Part shown: in pieces, positions 32,261-45,223 of the stretch
Layout: each line of letters opens with the position of its first letter
Position numbering within the stretch: position 1 is the stretch's first letter
DNA from: Hericium rajendrae
Taxonomy: Eukaryota; Basidiomycota; Agaricomycetes; Russulales; Hericiaceae
Reading direction: 5' to 3'
NCBI GenBank assembly: GCA_033439255.1
Contig: CM065881.1
Coordinates: 1,674,001 to 1,738,000, forward strand
DNA length: 64,000 nucleotides
Position numbers and translations under genes: made by a program
The notes under the pieces: generated by a model
Told to the model about the DNA's origin: nothing
The model's database searches: none
What the model saw: the letters and a program-made list of their open reading frames with translations, nothing else

Positions 32261-35200
32261 ATGGTGCCTCCTTTGGATCAAAAATCATATAAACGCCATA
32301 CATATATATGTCCACAGCCTGTGGGTACTAGATGTCGGCGTGGCTTTATCAGTGCTAGAGGCTTGAGACAGCATATAGATGCAATACATCCTAACTTGCA
32401 TAGACCTGCAGAGGAGCCTTACCATCCACCTCCAGCTCCAACTCATGTAAACTCATCAGAACAAGAGCAGCCAGATATGTTTTATGCTGATCCACATTAT
32501 GGTGAACTTGATAATGATGCAGAGAGTTCAAATGCACAGTCTGGCACAAAAAATATGATGCATCCAGATCTAAATGGGAGACCTTGTGATGATACTGGAA
32601 ATTATCTTGATGATGGTGCAGCTCCACATCCAAAGGATATTCCTGATTCAAATGATTGGTCTCCATTTCGAAATCGAGTTGAATTTGAGGCTGCAGATTT
32701 GCTATTTCGAGAGATGCCAGTTTCTGAGAAAAAATTCAATCGTCTTATGGGACTCTGGGCAAAAACAACCAAAGCATATCCATATGCAAATAAAGATGAT
32801 CTTCATGCAGTGCTTGATTCAATTAAGCATGGAGATGCTGAATGGCTGTGTTTTTCAGTAAAATACAATGGCAAGCTGCCTAAAAAACCACCTGCATGGA
32901 TGTCAAAAGAATTTGAAGTCTGGTATTGCAATCCACGCACACTTCTACATAACCAGCTAAAAAATCCTGACTTTGCTGGAGAATTTGATTATGCTCCAAG
33001 ACAAGACTTCAAAGAAAATGGTGAACGACAGTGGACAGACTTTATGACTGGAGATTGGTCATGGAAGCAAGCTGATACAATTGTGGCTGAAGATCCAACA
33101 AATAAAGGGGCTATGTTTGTGCCAGTAATCTTGGGCAGTGACAAGACTACTGTTTCTGTTGCTACAGGACATACTGAATTTTGGCCACTATATATGTCAC
33201 CTGGAAATGTACATAACAATGTTCGTCGAGCCCATCGAAATGCTGTGAGCATCTTAGGATTCTTGTCTCTTGGAAAGACAGATAGAAAATTTCAAAATCA
33301 GGCAGCTTTTTGTAGATTTCGTAGACATTTGATACACCAGTCTTTGCGCACAATTCTTGAACATTTGCATCCTGGCATGACTACCCCAGAGATTGTTCGC
33401 TGTCCTGATGGACATCCTCATCGTGCAGTTTATGGTCTTGGACCTTATATTGGAGATTATCCAGAACAAGTATTGATATCATGTATTGTTTCAAAACAAT
33501 GTCCAAAATGCTTGGCTCGACCAAATAATCTAGATAGTGGTGGAGAGACTCGAAGCCATACACATACAGAATCTTTGATAAATAAAGGTACTAAAAAAGG
33601 AATACTATGGGATGACTATGGTATAGTTCCTGATATTATGGTGAGTTTATAAACTATAACAAAAATTTGACTTGTTTTAATTCTGATCTTCTTAGCCATT
33701 CACATATTATTTTCCTCGGGCTGATATTCATGAACTTATTGTATTTGATCTTTTGCATCAAGTGATCAAGGGTGTTTTCAAAGATCATTTAGTGGCTTGG
33801 GTTGAAGACTATTTGATCAAAGAACATGGATCAGGTCATGCAACTGAAATTATGGCAGATATTGATAGAAGGGTTGCTGCTGCTCCTTCATTTCCAGAGT
33901 TGCGTCGATTTCCTGATGGACGTGGTTTTCAACAGTGGACTGGTGATGACTCTAAAGCTTTAATGAAAGTGTGGCTGCCTGCAATTCAAGGGCATGTTCC
34001 AGATCAGATGGTCCGAGCTCTTGCTGCATTTATGGAGTTCTGCTATCTTGTACGAAGGTCTGTTATTGATGAGACTACATTAAATGCTATGGAAGCTGCA
34101 CTTGAACAATTTCATAAAGAGCGAGTTATCTTCAAAGATGTTGAAGTTCGCAAAGGATTTTCTCTGCCAAAACAGCATGCTCTGATGCATTATATTGAAC
34201 TTATTCGGTTGTTTGGTGTGCCAAATGGACTTTGTACATCTATAACTGAGGCCAAACACATCAAAGCTGTAAAAGAGCCATGGCGACGCTCTAGTAGATT
34301 TAATGCACTAGGTCAGATGTTGCTCACAAATCAGAGGCTTGATAAATTGGCTGCAGCCAAAAATGACTTTGTTGCTCGTGGCATGCTTGATTTGCCTTTA
34401 GATCTTGTTGAGGTCAAATTTGACTCTGATTCTGATGATTCTGATGATTCTGAATCTGATTCAGACTTTGAAGATGAGATTGAATTTGATGATGAAGATG
34501 AGAATAATGAAAATCCTAAGAGAGCTACAAAACATCATGTAGATGGAGCACCAGCTCATGATGTGCCAGAGTATATGGCAAGTGTTTCTCTAGCCAAAAC
34601 ACGAGCATCCAAATATCCTCGACAGCTTTATAAGCTTGAAACTTATTTGGAGTATCCTGAGCTGTCAGAGATGATTCAACGGTTTTTATATGAACAACTT
34701 CATCCTGATCATTCATCAGCAAATGTAAAAGAGTCTCAACTTCCTCGTGCATCATACACAATTGATATTTTTCACTCTGCAGTTGCTGTGTATCATTCTC
34801 CAAGTGATTTATCAGGACTTACAAATATGCATCGTCATCGTATTCGATCTACACCTGAGTGGAGACATGGACCTGCACGTCGAGATTGTGTTTTTGTTGA
34901 AAATAATCCAGAGTTGCCAGGAATGCAAGGGCTTTATGTGGGAAGAGTTCTGATGTTTTTTTCATTCAAACACAACACTGTCATATATCCTTGTGCATAT
35001 ATAGAGTGGTTTATTCCCATTGAAGATCAGCCAGATCCTGATACTAAAATGTGGGTTGTAGAGCGAGAAGTTGATGAAGATGGCAAGAATGTTCGTTCAG
35101 TAATTCATGTTGACACTATCTTGTGAGGAGCTCACTTGATGCCTGTTTTTGGAGAAGAGTTTCTTCCTTTTGACTTTGACTATACTTATTCCTTAGATGC

Positions 35201-35261
35201 CTTTTATACATACTATGTAAACAAGTTTTCTGATCATCATGCCAATGAAATAGCCTTTTGA
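32261..35261 (+). pseudogene. Plavaka transposase of P2 (two exons, premature stop near the C-terminus)
   Basis: Exon 1 starts at ATG 32261 (MVPPLDQKSYKRH) and ends at 33640; a 55-bp intron (33641-33695) precedes exon 2. A C-x7-C-x12-H-x4-H finger lies at residues about 16-44, followed by VILGSDKTTVSVATGHTE, HNNVRRAH, YGLGPYIGDYPEQ, DIHELIVFDLLHQVIKG, WTGDDSKALMK, LCTSITEAKHIKAVKEPW and an acidic DSDSDDSDDSES linker. TGA at 35124-35126 falls where P1 has CGT, consistent with a CGA-to-TGA change. Sequence similar to the last 45 residues of P1 continues to TGA at 35259-35261. The predicted product is 936 rather than about 980 residues. Loss of the tail may or may not abolish activity. Confidence 0.88.
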
Positions 35262-36662
35262 TTGAGTATTTGGATATTTTTAATATGCTATGTGATAACA
35301 GATAAGTGCTATAGTTATTTGTATGTATATACTAAGTCAGCAGTAATAAAAAGTTAAATATTTCAGTAGCATTAGATCTATAATAGTAAAGTTTTGTCTT
35401 ATTTTGCTATGGAACAACTACAGCCAATGATAAAATCAAATTTTAAAAATCTTTGTGTCTCAACATATCTGAGTTTATATCTGAAATGTCTGACTTTGTT
35501 CTGAAAATTAGAACTTTTCTGACTATGTCTGATGTATCTTAGTTTTCTGACACTTTATCTAATGTCTGACATTGACATAAAAATCTGACAAATATCATAA
35601 AGTCTAATTGATCTGATAAAGCCTAGATAATAAAGATCCTGTCTGAGAATGTTATTATTTCTGAGACTTTTCTAAAAGTCTGACTTGTGATAAAGATCTG
35701 ATACTTGTAAACATTCTGAATGGTCTGAATGATTATGAGTCATCTGATCATATCTGAAACTTATCTCTTTGCTGAAAAGTTTTTTCAGTCTGATTTGATT
35801 GAGTAGTTCTGATAAATGTTCACACTTCTGATATGTCTGACACTGTCTAAATAATAGACATCTGCTTGACTTTGTTAAAAAAAATACCTTTGTAACTGTT
35901 GATAAAATGTTTGATAGATTTCAAAAATTCTGATATATGCATAAAGTTTGAAATGCCTTTAATTGTGTCTAAACAAAGAAGGTCTACCTGATTATATCTA
36001 AGATTTGAAACTAGTCTAACTTTTAATGCAATGTCTGAGTGTAAGCACTATATCTGACAAGATATCAATATCTGAACTATCTGATTGTATCTGAAGAATG
36101 AAGATCTAAATGACGGTGTCTGAAAAACAGACACCTAAATGATTTTGTCTGCTATTTTACACAACATCTGATAACAATCTATATGTCTGACAGAATTTAA
36201 AAGTCTAATAGCTCTGATTTTATCTGACACATAGACATTGAAATGATTGTGTCTGAAAAACAGACACCTAAATGATCATGTCTGAAAAACAGACACCTAA
36301 ATGATTTTGTCTGCTATTTTGCACAATATCTGATAACAATCTCTATGTCTGACAGAATTTGAAAGTCTAATAGCTCTGATTTTGTTTGAACACTAGAGGT
36401 TGAAATGATTATGTCTGAGAGATAAAATGTTTCTGAGTATTGGTCTGAGATACATTATGTTTCTGAAAAAATGTAAAATTTCTGGCAAAATTAGCTATAT
36501 CTGAAAGTATTTGGTGATCTGATGATTCTGACAGTATCTGGAGCATATCTGAAGTCAAAAAGGATCTATTCATTGTTTTATGCATATTTGATTTCAGACA
36601 CTTGACATTTTCCAGACCAGTCATGTTGTCAGATTACTCATGAAATTTGGCCTTTGCTGATG
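35262..36662. repeat. P2 right subterminal TCTGA-rich arm
   Basis: The arm is dense in TCTGA, with a local tandem duplication of about 160 bp around 36110-36390 (landmark GTCTGAAAAACAGACACCT). The right TIR ends at 36662. No gene. Confidence 0.75.
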
Positions 36663-37890
36663 CTCTACCCAGAACATCCAATCCTAAAGAAGACCCAGAC
36701 AACAACTCAGAACCCTCCGATAGCTCTCCCCTCACAGCAAGAACCATTAGCAGACCCATCCTCGAGCCCTTCAATTCAACACCAGACCCTGCACTCTGCC
36801 CATTACCTTTTACCACAGACCCAACCCACGACCTCTTGGGACTCGGAGATCTCCAGAGGACTATTAACCCAGCAGACAGTGACAGTGACGAAGAAGACGA
36901 GATGGCAAAGGGTCCAGATGTCAATAAGCCGATGCCTTTCACAGGTGTTCGCACCAAGCTCAAGGAGTTCATCAGCCAATGCAAACTCCATTTCAAACTT
37001 AAACCTGATCGATTCCCCGATGCAGCCACACAAATCTACTTCGCTCTCTCCTACATTCAGGGAGGTACTGCAGGACCCTGGGCAGCCAAGTACTTCGACC
37101 AGCTTGATAAACTCGAGGAAGATGGGAAAGAAGCCCTCACATGGGCCAAGTTCGAAGCAGACCTCCGCAAGCAGTTCAGAGAGATCCATGCAGCAGAATC
37201 TGCACTCTTTGACATCCAACGCCTCAGGCAGGGAAACAGGAGTGTCGATAAATACACCACCGCTTTTAACACGTTGGCCGACATCTCCCTCCTTAATGAC
37301 GTGGGACTCATCAGTGCCTACAAAAAGGGCCTTAATAGCGAGATCTCAAAGCAGATAACTATTGCAGAGAATCCTCCAAAGACCCTTCTTGACTGGCAAG
37401 ATCGAGCCACCACCCTGGACATGCATCTTCGAGAAAGCCGTTCAGACCAAGACCAAACCAAGGGAAGAGAAAGTTTCTTATATCCCAACCAGCTGCTGGA
37501 AACACTCTCCAAGGACCCGTGACGTCGCTCAGACATAGACTCGGCCAAAGTCTTGGTTGGGGCATTCCAACGTCGTCCCGGCAAGTACCAAGGCCCTCGT
37601 CTGTCTCCAGAAGAGCGTAAACGTCGCCGTGCCAACAATCTCTGCTACAAGTGTGGAGGAGCAGGCCATGTTGCAATGTTCTGTCACAACCAGAATGGAC
37701 AACCCTCCTCTATCAGAGCTACAGCAGGAGGATCGGTCAATGCCAGGAACACCGAGATAGAAACCCCTACTCCTCTCTTCACAATGGCTCGAGCCATGCA
37801 ACAGATGAATGAGTCCGACCTGCAAGAAGCTCGGACCCTCATGCAAGCTGCCCTCAATCTTGAAGTACCTGAAGATCAAGAGGGTTTTTA
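36663..37890 (+). pseudogene. LTR element: gag, capsid-like region and CCHC knuckle
   Basis: After P2 the gag region continues with a capsid-like block (FTGVRTKLKEFISQCKLHF, AATQIYFALSYIQGGTAGPW, FDIQRLRQGNRSVDKYT), typical of Ty3/gypsy elements in fungi. A CCHC zinc knuckle (CYKCGGAGHVAMFC) lies at about 37642-37683. It is part of a broken element. Confidence 0.85.
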
Positions 37891-39672
37891 GAGCGTCCTC
37901 ATGCCATGACGTCATGGAGGACGAAAGGTCTGCAAATTGCTTCTCCGAATCATTTTGATATACTCTCGATGCCAGATGATGATGTTTCAATGGACTCTTA
38001 TTTACCAAATTGGCTGGCCAATTTACACGTATCCTCATTGAAATATAATGGTTCTCCATCCATCCGCATTATCATCACGATTTTAGGAAAACAACAAAAT
38101 GTCGCCGTTAAAGGCCTAGTGGACAGTGGAGCCACAGGCATTCTTATCAACTGGAGGATTGTCAACCAGTATCACATCAAGACAATTTCCCTCATGAAAC
38201 CTATTCCAGTCAAAAATGTCGATGATTCGGAAAATGCCCTTGGTCAAATTACCCATTACTGTGTCTTACGCATTGGAATCAAGGGACCCGGCAATGCAAC
38301 GCACACAGAGAAGACACAATTTTATATCACAGATTTAGGACAAGATGACATTATCTTAGGAACCGACTGGCTGCGAGAACACAACCCCAACATCAATTGG
38401 GAACAAGACCAACTTGTACTAGAACGATACCAACACAAGTGCCATGTAACCAATGGACCAGTCCAAGTCAATAACATGGATACACTACCATTTGTCCAAT
38501 GACCGCAATGGGAAGCAGCCAGGAAGATAGCTCGCTGCCTATTCAGTTCACTCGACACTCAGACTGCTGCTCTCCCTCACTCTCGCTATGTCTCGCTCTC
38601 TTCCTGCATGACCCAGCATCATCCTCAGCTATGCTCTCGACCTCATTGTCCTCATCATCACTCCTCACACTGCTGCCACTCAGGGATCCAGGCTCGGTGT
38701 CTGCAGCAACATCCGTCACACACCCCATCGAAAACCCTACCAGTGATGCCTCATCCTCCCAACCTCGCCACAAGGCCTGTCCATAAGATGCAAAGTCGAA
38801 CGGATCATCTCCATGAATGGCAAGTCGACCCAAGAATACACCCTGGAAGTGAAGAGGAGGACCATCAGGAGGGACTGCTCCGACACCCTGCTGTACGCCC
38901 AACTGCCAACTGTGGATCCAGTCACAAAAATGGGCCCAAAGTACTTCCTCCTCTGCCACCAGATCATCTCGAGATGTCTCAATGCGATAGAAGACAGCTA
39001 CCACTATCATTAACATTGGAACAGGTAGCAAAAGCTGACACTCACATTGCTGGGCCGCAAACTCCAGAGTCTCCACGGGATGCAGATTCAGCATCTGAGG
39101 CATCAACGTGCGACTCAGGTTTTGCATTGCTATCTCTGCCCTCTCCTTGTGTAAACGATGTGGCGACAGAGCAAAAGGAAAGTTCCGACCGTGATACCCT
39201 GCGAAACGACCATATCACCACCCAGGATACCATACAGGACCAGAACAATGATCAGGAGACACAGCAATGTAACGACATTCATCTAGGTGCAGCGAAGAGG
39301 ACATGGAGAGTGAAGACCTTCCAAAAGCACAGGCGCACACCTCTTGTACCCACTCGGAGGATCCGAAAAATGCAAATTCGAAACACCACATGGTTACCAT
39401 CTCTGCATCGCCTAGATTTCACAGAAGATGCCGATGGATCCATCATGCCAATCCCCACAGATTGGTCCATCAAGGGTCTTGGCATCTCCAACCCTGAGGA
39501 TGATTTCGATTGCATTCTTGATCCATCACTACCCGATGACATGGTGTTCCGCATTAATCGCACTGTGACCAATGCCCAAGAGCTCGCTGCTGCCTTTGCT
39601 AGTAAGCAGAAGACCCGGACCTTAGACCAAATGATCCCACAGGAATACCGGGAATTTCGCGATGTCTTTGAG

Positions 39673-40073
39673 CATCAGGAACCTTCAAAACTTTCTGATG
39701 GATCCTGCAGAGTCTGATCAACTGCAAGACCTGATCCAGCTGCAGGCTCTAATTAGAGGTCAATTTTTGATCAGAGATTTTATATTTTGAAGTCAATAAC
39801 TATTGGCAGATATAGTAGTCATCCAACTCTAATCATTAGATGCAACAAAGTTTTCAATATCTAAAATTTACATAAATCTGAGCAGTTCTGATCAGTCTGT
39901 GAGCATTCTGCATTGATACTTTTTTGAATCTTAAGGTCAAATATTCTGCAGCTAGCTGAGAGTAGCTGATGTTATCTGAGAGTATCTGATGTGTCTGATG
40001 TAACTGCTGCAGGTCATGCAGACACTGTCAGATGCCTTGCAGGTCAAACAGAAAGTTTTGAAGGTTTCTGATG
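39673..40073 (+). mobile_element. 401-bp Plavaka MITE (family M1) in pol
   Basis: CATCAGGAACCTTCAAAAC and its inverse at the far end, with AG duplicated at 39671-39672 and 40074-40075. Same family and length as 14103-14503 and 56231-56631. Confidence 0.92.
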
Positions 40074-40552
40074 AGGAAAAAGCATCAGAACGACTGCCCA
40101 CCAGAAGGTCATGGGACCATGCCATTGACCTCAAACCAGATGTTGAGCCACATTTTGCCAAGGCCTACCCAATGGCCCCACATGAGCTCAAGGAACTTGA
40201 CAAGTTTCTAGAAGAAAATCTCCGCAAAGGGTACATTCGAGAATCTAAATCTCCTTGTGCTGCCCCATTCTTTTTCATATCCAAGAAAGATGGCAAACTC
40301 TGACCAGTTCAAGACTACCGAGAGCTCAACAAAAGGACCATACGCAATGAATATCCCTTACCGCTTATTGGTGAACTTGTTGATAAACTCAAAGGAGCCA
40401 AAGTATTCTCCAAGTTTGACCTACGATGGGGGTACAACAATGTTCGCATCAAAGAAGGTGACGAACACAAGGCCACCTTTCATTGCAGCCAAGGACTATT
40501 TGAACCCACAGTCATGTTGTTCGGACTAACCAACTCCCCAGCCACATTCCAG

Positions 40553-42594
40553 CATCAGGAACCTTGACAACTTTCTGATTGACCTGCGGCCATCTGATAG
40601 CATCTGTCAGAACTCGTGTGAGTGAAATCAGATGAATCAGACAGTATAAGCCAGCATCAGACACTATCAGACACTATCAGTTTGTTGGACCTCAAGCTGA
40701 GCTCAGAAATTTCTCAGAATGCTCTCAGTTTTGTGTAAATTTTGGATATCAGAAATTATGCTATAGTAGATAGTTAGAGATGAATAACTACTATGGCTAA
40801 CAATAGATATTAACTCTTAACTTGAGGAAAGAGGGCCGATGCTCTGCACGGCAATACGATTCCTTTTGAATTGTTCCAACTTTGTAGTGTTATGCTCACA
40901 GAATTAATAAGATAATAGAGAATTGAATATACTAGTATTGTAATGCTGCAAAGATCTCCATCTTCAAAGTATATTGTTTTACACTTATCTCTTATTTTTA
41001 AACTTTGTTATCAGCAAGAGTTGAACTAATGACAAAATAATGGTCACCTGCAATAGCGAGCCCGGTCAGGCTCGCTGTTGCACGTGACCTCTCAAAAATT
41101 GTGTTTACATTTATGAAGTACATAAGTGTGGCCTTTGAAAGTCTGTCAACTGTTGTATGTTGCCTAGATTGATTTTATTTTTGCCTTCTAGGGGTCTGAA
41201 TCAGTAATTTGGCTATATCTCTGTCAATTCTCTAGCTATAAACATAGACTCAAGTGTTTCTGAATAGTACTATCAATGGCCATATTAACACGATTTTTAC
41301 TGATTTTTTATGCTACTCAGTATGTGTCTATTCTCAGATGATTTGATGATCTGCCCCTAGACTTGAATGATTTTTTCGATTTTTTCCTGCTTATAAATCG
41401 CTTATGTAATCCGCAGCACGGGCAAAATGATGTACTCCCGTCCCCCTCATGATGTCAGAGGACGGGAGTATGTCATTTTGCCCGTGCTGCGGATTATGTA
41501 AAACCTTGAAAATAGTCAAATAGGAGGTTTTGTGATAATTTGAGTGTACCTCCTTAAGTACTGGAGATATCATCGGTCCCTTGATTGCATCAGAAAGGTC
41601 TTGATTATAGCTTTCCAATGACACTAGGTACACTACAATTGGATGAGTCAATAAAAAGATATGGCCTTAACAAGTTTGCCCCTACCTCTAATACCAACCC
41701 TTCAGTAATCACTACCGCGTTTTCTCAATACTTATCCGATCGTCTTGTATAATATGCCGTTGGAAAGGTACGAATCAGACCTTTCCAACGGTATCTTTAG
41801 CGTGTAAATAGTGCCACTCATTGCTCCACTACAATGCATTCACTATGATCTCCTTCTCAAGGATATCTTTTGAAGTGATATGCTCATATCTCGGTCATTT
41901 CTGGACCCATTGTTATGAAAACAAATGTTCTGAGGAGGTAAAATTTGCTCTCATTGAATTACCATACATCACACTCACTTACATCAATAAAAAGATACAG
42001 ACTTTACTATGAAGTACATTTATCCACTATCTTGTAACAAGTTTGCACTTTTTCATACTGAGAACTTCTGGTCCTAATATGACTAGCATTGACTTAAATA
42101 TGCATATAGTCTAACAATGATTTAGTTAGATTTAAAAGACTGAATATCTCTAAGAAATATCCAAAATTATAAGAATGGCAATTGGCAGAATCAAACTTAT
42201 AACCTCACTTTATATGAGAAATTAGTTAGAGTAAATGATTCCAAGAAATCATAATGAGATATAAATGTTATGTATAATGATTGTGAACAGTGACAGTGAG
42301 ATATGTTGATTGTAAAATGAAATAAAAGAATTCAAGGTTGAACTAGAATTGAACCTGCAAACTCGTCAGATTGTTGACTTGTGATTATATAAGCCAACTG
42401 CCAAATGGGGATGGTCATCGTTTTGGTGTCGTTTTCGATAGGAAAAGCCGGTATAGAGTAAACGATTCTAAGGAATCGTAAATATATAACCTGAATCAGA
42501 TATGATCATTTGAAAAGTAATCTCAGACAGATTAGATCCTACAGTAGGGTTAGAAACTGTCAGACTCATCAGAAAATTGTCAACCTTCCTGATG
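40553..42594 (+). mobile_element. Plavaka MITE (family M2, about 382 bp) split by type A copy 3
   Basis: The left end is CATCAGGAACCTTGACAAC and the right end TTGTCAACCTTCCTGATG, with AG duplicated at 40551-40552 and 42595-42596. Without copy 3 it is about 382 bp, matching the uninterrupted M2 copy at 59258-59638 (381 bp), which also serves as its empty site. Confidence 0.9.
40821..42480 (-). mobile_element. Helentron-like element, type A, copy 3 (1660 bp)
   Basis: It reads from CTTGAGGAAAGAGGGCC to GGAATCGTA in reverse. It lies inside the M2 MITE; the M2 copy at 59258 shows the joined site (ACTCTTAAATATATAA) with at most one base duplicated. It shares variants with copy 4 (51365-53024), not with copies 1 and 2. 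Confidence 0.75.
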
Positions 42595-45223
42595 AGGCAA
42601 TGATGAATGCTTTGTTCAAAGACCTGATTGATGACGGCAAGGTTGTTATCTACATGGATGACATCCTGGTTTTCACTGAAACCCTGGACGAACATCGCCG
42701 GATTGTACACCAAGTCCTCACTAGATTGTGCAACAATGATCTGTTCCTCAAACTGAAAAAATGCACATTTGAAAAAGCAGAAGTCGAATACCTTGGCCTG
42801 ATCATCTCTCACAACCAGCTCCACATGGACCCAGTCAAAGTAGATGGCGTTATTCAATGGCCGGAGCCCCATACGGTCAAACAGACCCAGTCATTCCTGG
42901 GTTTTGGCAACTTCTATCGCCGGTTCATACAAGATTTTTCTAAAGTCGCCAAACCACTATTCAACCTCACAAAGAAGACTCATACCTGGCAATGGACTAC
43001 CGAATGTCAAAAGGCCTTTGATGCACTCAAAACTGCCTTTACCACCTCTCCAGTACTTGTCATGCCAGATTATGACAAACCCTTTCGTGTCGAATGTGAT
43101 GCATCAGATTTTGCAACAGGCGCAATATTGTCCCAACAGGGCTCAGACAATCAATGGCACCCAATTGCATATTACAGCAAGTCTCTCAATGATGCTGAAC
43201 GTAACTACAACATCTATGACAAAGAGCTCCTTGCCATCATCCGTGCCCTGGAAACCTGGCGCCATTATCTACAAGGCCATCCCCATCCGATTGAGATCTG
43301 GACAGATCACAAAAACCTTGAATATTTCCGAACGGCCCGAAAACTCAACTGTTGTCAGGCCCGATGGAGTCTCTTCCTTACCAGATTTGAATTCACTATC
43401 ATGCATAAACCTGGCTCCTCCAACAAATCTGACGGTCTGTCCCGGCATCCAGACCATAAAGCAGGGGTGGAAAATGACAACTCCGACCGTGTCCTGCTGG
43501 AACCCCAATTTTTCCAAATTCGAGCTACAGGACATGGAAGTGTAATCAGTCTTGGAGACAAAACACTCTTGAAGTGAATCAGAGACTGCACAGAACACGA
43601 CGACATTGTAACCACAGCAATGAAAACTATTCTGAACACAGGCCCTCGATCCATCGCCAAAGGACTACAGGAATGGAACCTAGAAGATGGCCTTATCCTG
43701 TTTAGAGGAAAAGTCTACATTTCTAAAGACCTTCAACTGCACCGTGACATTGTCAAATCCCATCACGATTCACTAGCTACAGGTCATCCTGGATGATGGA
43801 AAACCTATGAACTGGTTCAGCACAACTATTGGTGGCCAGGAATGTCTAACTTCGTCAAAAGTTATGTCACAGGATGTGCCATCTGCCAGTCGACCAAAAA
43901 TGACACCCATCCCACCTATGTTCCCGTACAACCCACTGAGAAACCATCACAACCTTGGGAATACACCACCACAGACTTCGTAACAGATCTACCAGAAGTC
44001 CGTGGATTCGACTCCATCAACGTAGTGGTAGACCAATTCTCTAAAGCCATCATCATCTCACCCTGCCGGAAATACATTGATGCAGATGGAACAGCTAAAC
44101 TCTTTATGGACAATGTCTGAAAACGCTTTGGACTCCCTGACAAGATGATCTCAGACAGAGGACCCCAATTTGCATCTAAAGTCCTTCAAAGCATCTACAA
44201 AGGACTGAGAATCCGATCAGCACTCAGTACAGCATATCACCCCCAGACCGATGGAAGCACAGAACGTGTCAATCAAGAAATTGAGCAATACCTCCATGCC
44301 TTCTGTAATGCTCACATGGACAATTGGGCAGATCTCCTCCCCTTTGCCGAATTCTCACATAATATCAAGGTACATTCGGCCACATGGAAAACACCCTTTG
44401 AATTACTCCATGGGTTCCAACCCCGCTTCCAACCAAAAATCCACCTAAACCCCGCTGTTCCAACAGCGGAACAAAGATTGATGACGATGCAGAAGGCCCA
44501 AGATGAAGCCAAAGTAAGCCAGACAATAGCTACCGAGGACATGCGCTGACAAGAAGACAAATATGGAAAAGATGGACCTACCTTCAAACAAGGCAATAAA
44601 GTCTGGCTAGACGGCAAGAATCTCAGGCTCCAGTATCCCAAAGCTAAGTTTGGACTTAAACGACAAGGACCCTTCAAAATCGTCCAAGTCATTAGTCCAG
44701 TCAACTATAAACTGAAACTACCACCGACCTGGAAGATCCACCCAGTCTTCCACGCTGGACTCCTCACGCCATACCATGAAACACCAGAACATGGCCCAAA
44801 CTACACGCCCCCTCCCCCGGAGGTTATAGATAGAGAACAAGAGTGGAAAGTCGAAGGTGTGGTCAAATCTCGTATCTATGGCAAAAACTGACGCCTCCAA
44901 TACCTCATCAAATGGAAGGGATTCCCTGATGCAGAAATGTCATGGGAACCAGCTGGGAATGTTGCAAATGCCAAGGACAAGATTGCGGAGTATCATCGGA
45001 AGCACCTAGGTGCTCCAAGGCCCATCAGAAGCCTTGGAATTGAGGCCGAGGCCTTCCATCAATCACTGCGAGAACCCTTTACTGCCAGCGCATAAAAAGG
45101 AGCCTTACAGGTCCTTTCTAAACCAGCATCCAAACTGGATACTACTACCACCACACTCCTTGCCCTCAACTTCGTCCTCAGCCTCCTCACTCTCGCCCTC
45201 ACCTTTCTCATCTATTCTCAACA

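Larger units (their letters stand above)
25795..36662 (+). mobile_element. P2: complete Plavaka transposon (10.9 kb), two genes
   Basis: The left end CATCAGTAAACCTCAAATTT matches the right end (rc CATCAGCAAAGGCCAAATTT). CTC flanks both sides (25792-25794, 36663-36665), so the target duplication is 2-3 bp. TCTGA-rich arms lie at 25810-27080 and 35400-36650. Inside are the leftward accessory gene (27129-31508) and the rightward transposase (32261-35261), in the same order and orientation as in P1. It inserted into the gag region of the LTR element. Protein blocks differ enough from P1 to make it a separate family of the same lineage. Confidence 0.88.
37900..45095 (+). pseudogene. LTR element: pol region with chromodomain
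   Basis: Parts in order are an aspartic protease (VDSGATGILI, about 38115), a variable linker to about 39640, reverse transcriptase from about 39650 to 42800 with MITE insertions inside (YMDDILVF at about 42651), RNase H (about 43080-43430), integrase with HHCC finger (about 43750-43900) and catalytic core (about 43970-44250), and a C-terminal chromodomain (LIKWKGFPDAEMSWEP, about 44900-44960). Order and chromodomain identify a chromovirus-type Ty3/gypsy element. The pol region is broken by insertions and several smaller breaks. Confidence 0.9.

Noticed and set aside
11218-36662. TET/JBP gene carried by the transposons
   Set aside because: Some related fungal DNA transposons are known to carry TET/JBP genes, but I found no HxD...H dioxygenase motif context in the P1 or P2 accessory genes.
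38608-39640. Separate gene between protease and reverse transcriptase
   Set aside because: It lies on the coding strand within pol, leads straight into reverse transcriptase motifs and is best read as the variable linker of the LTR element.
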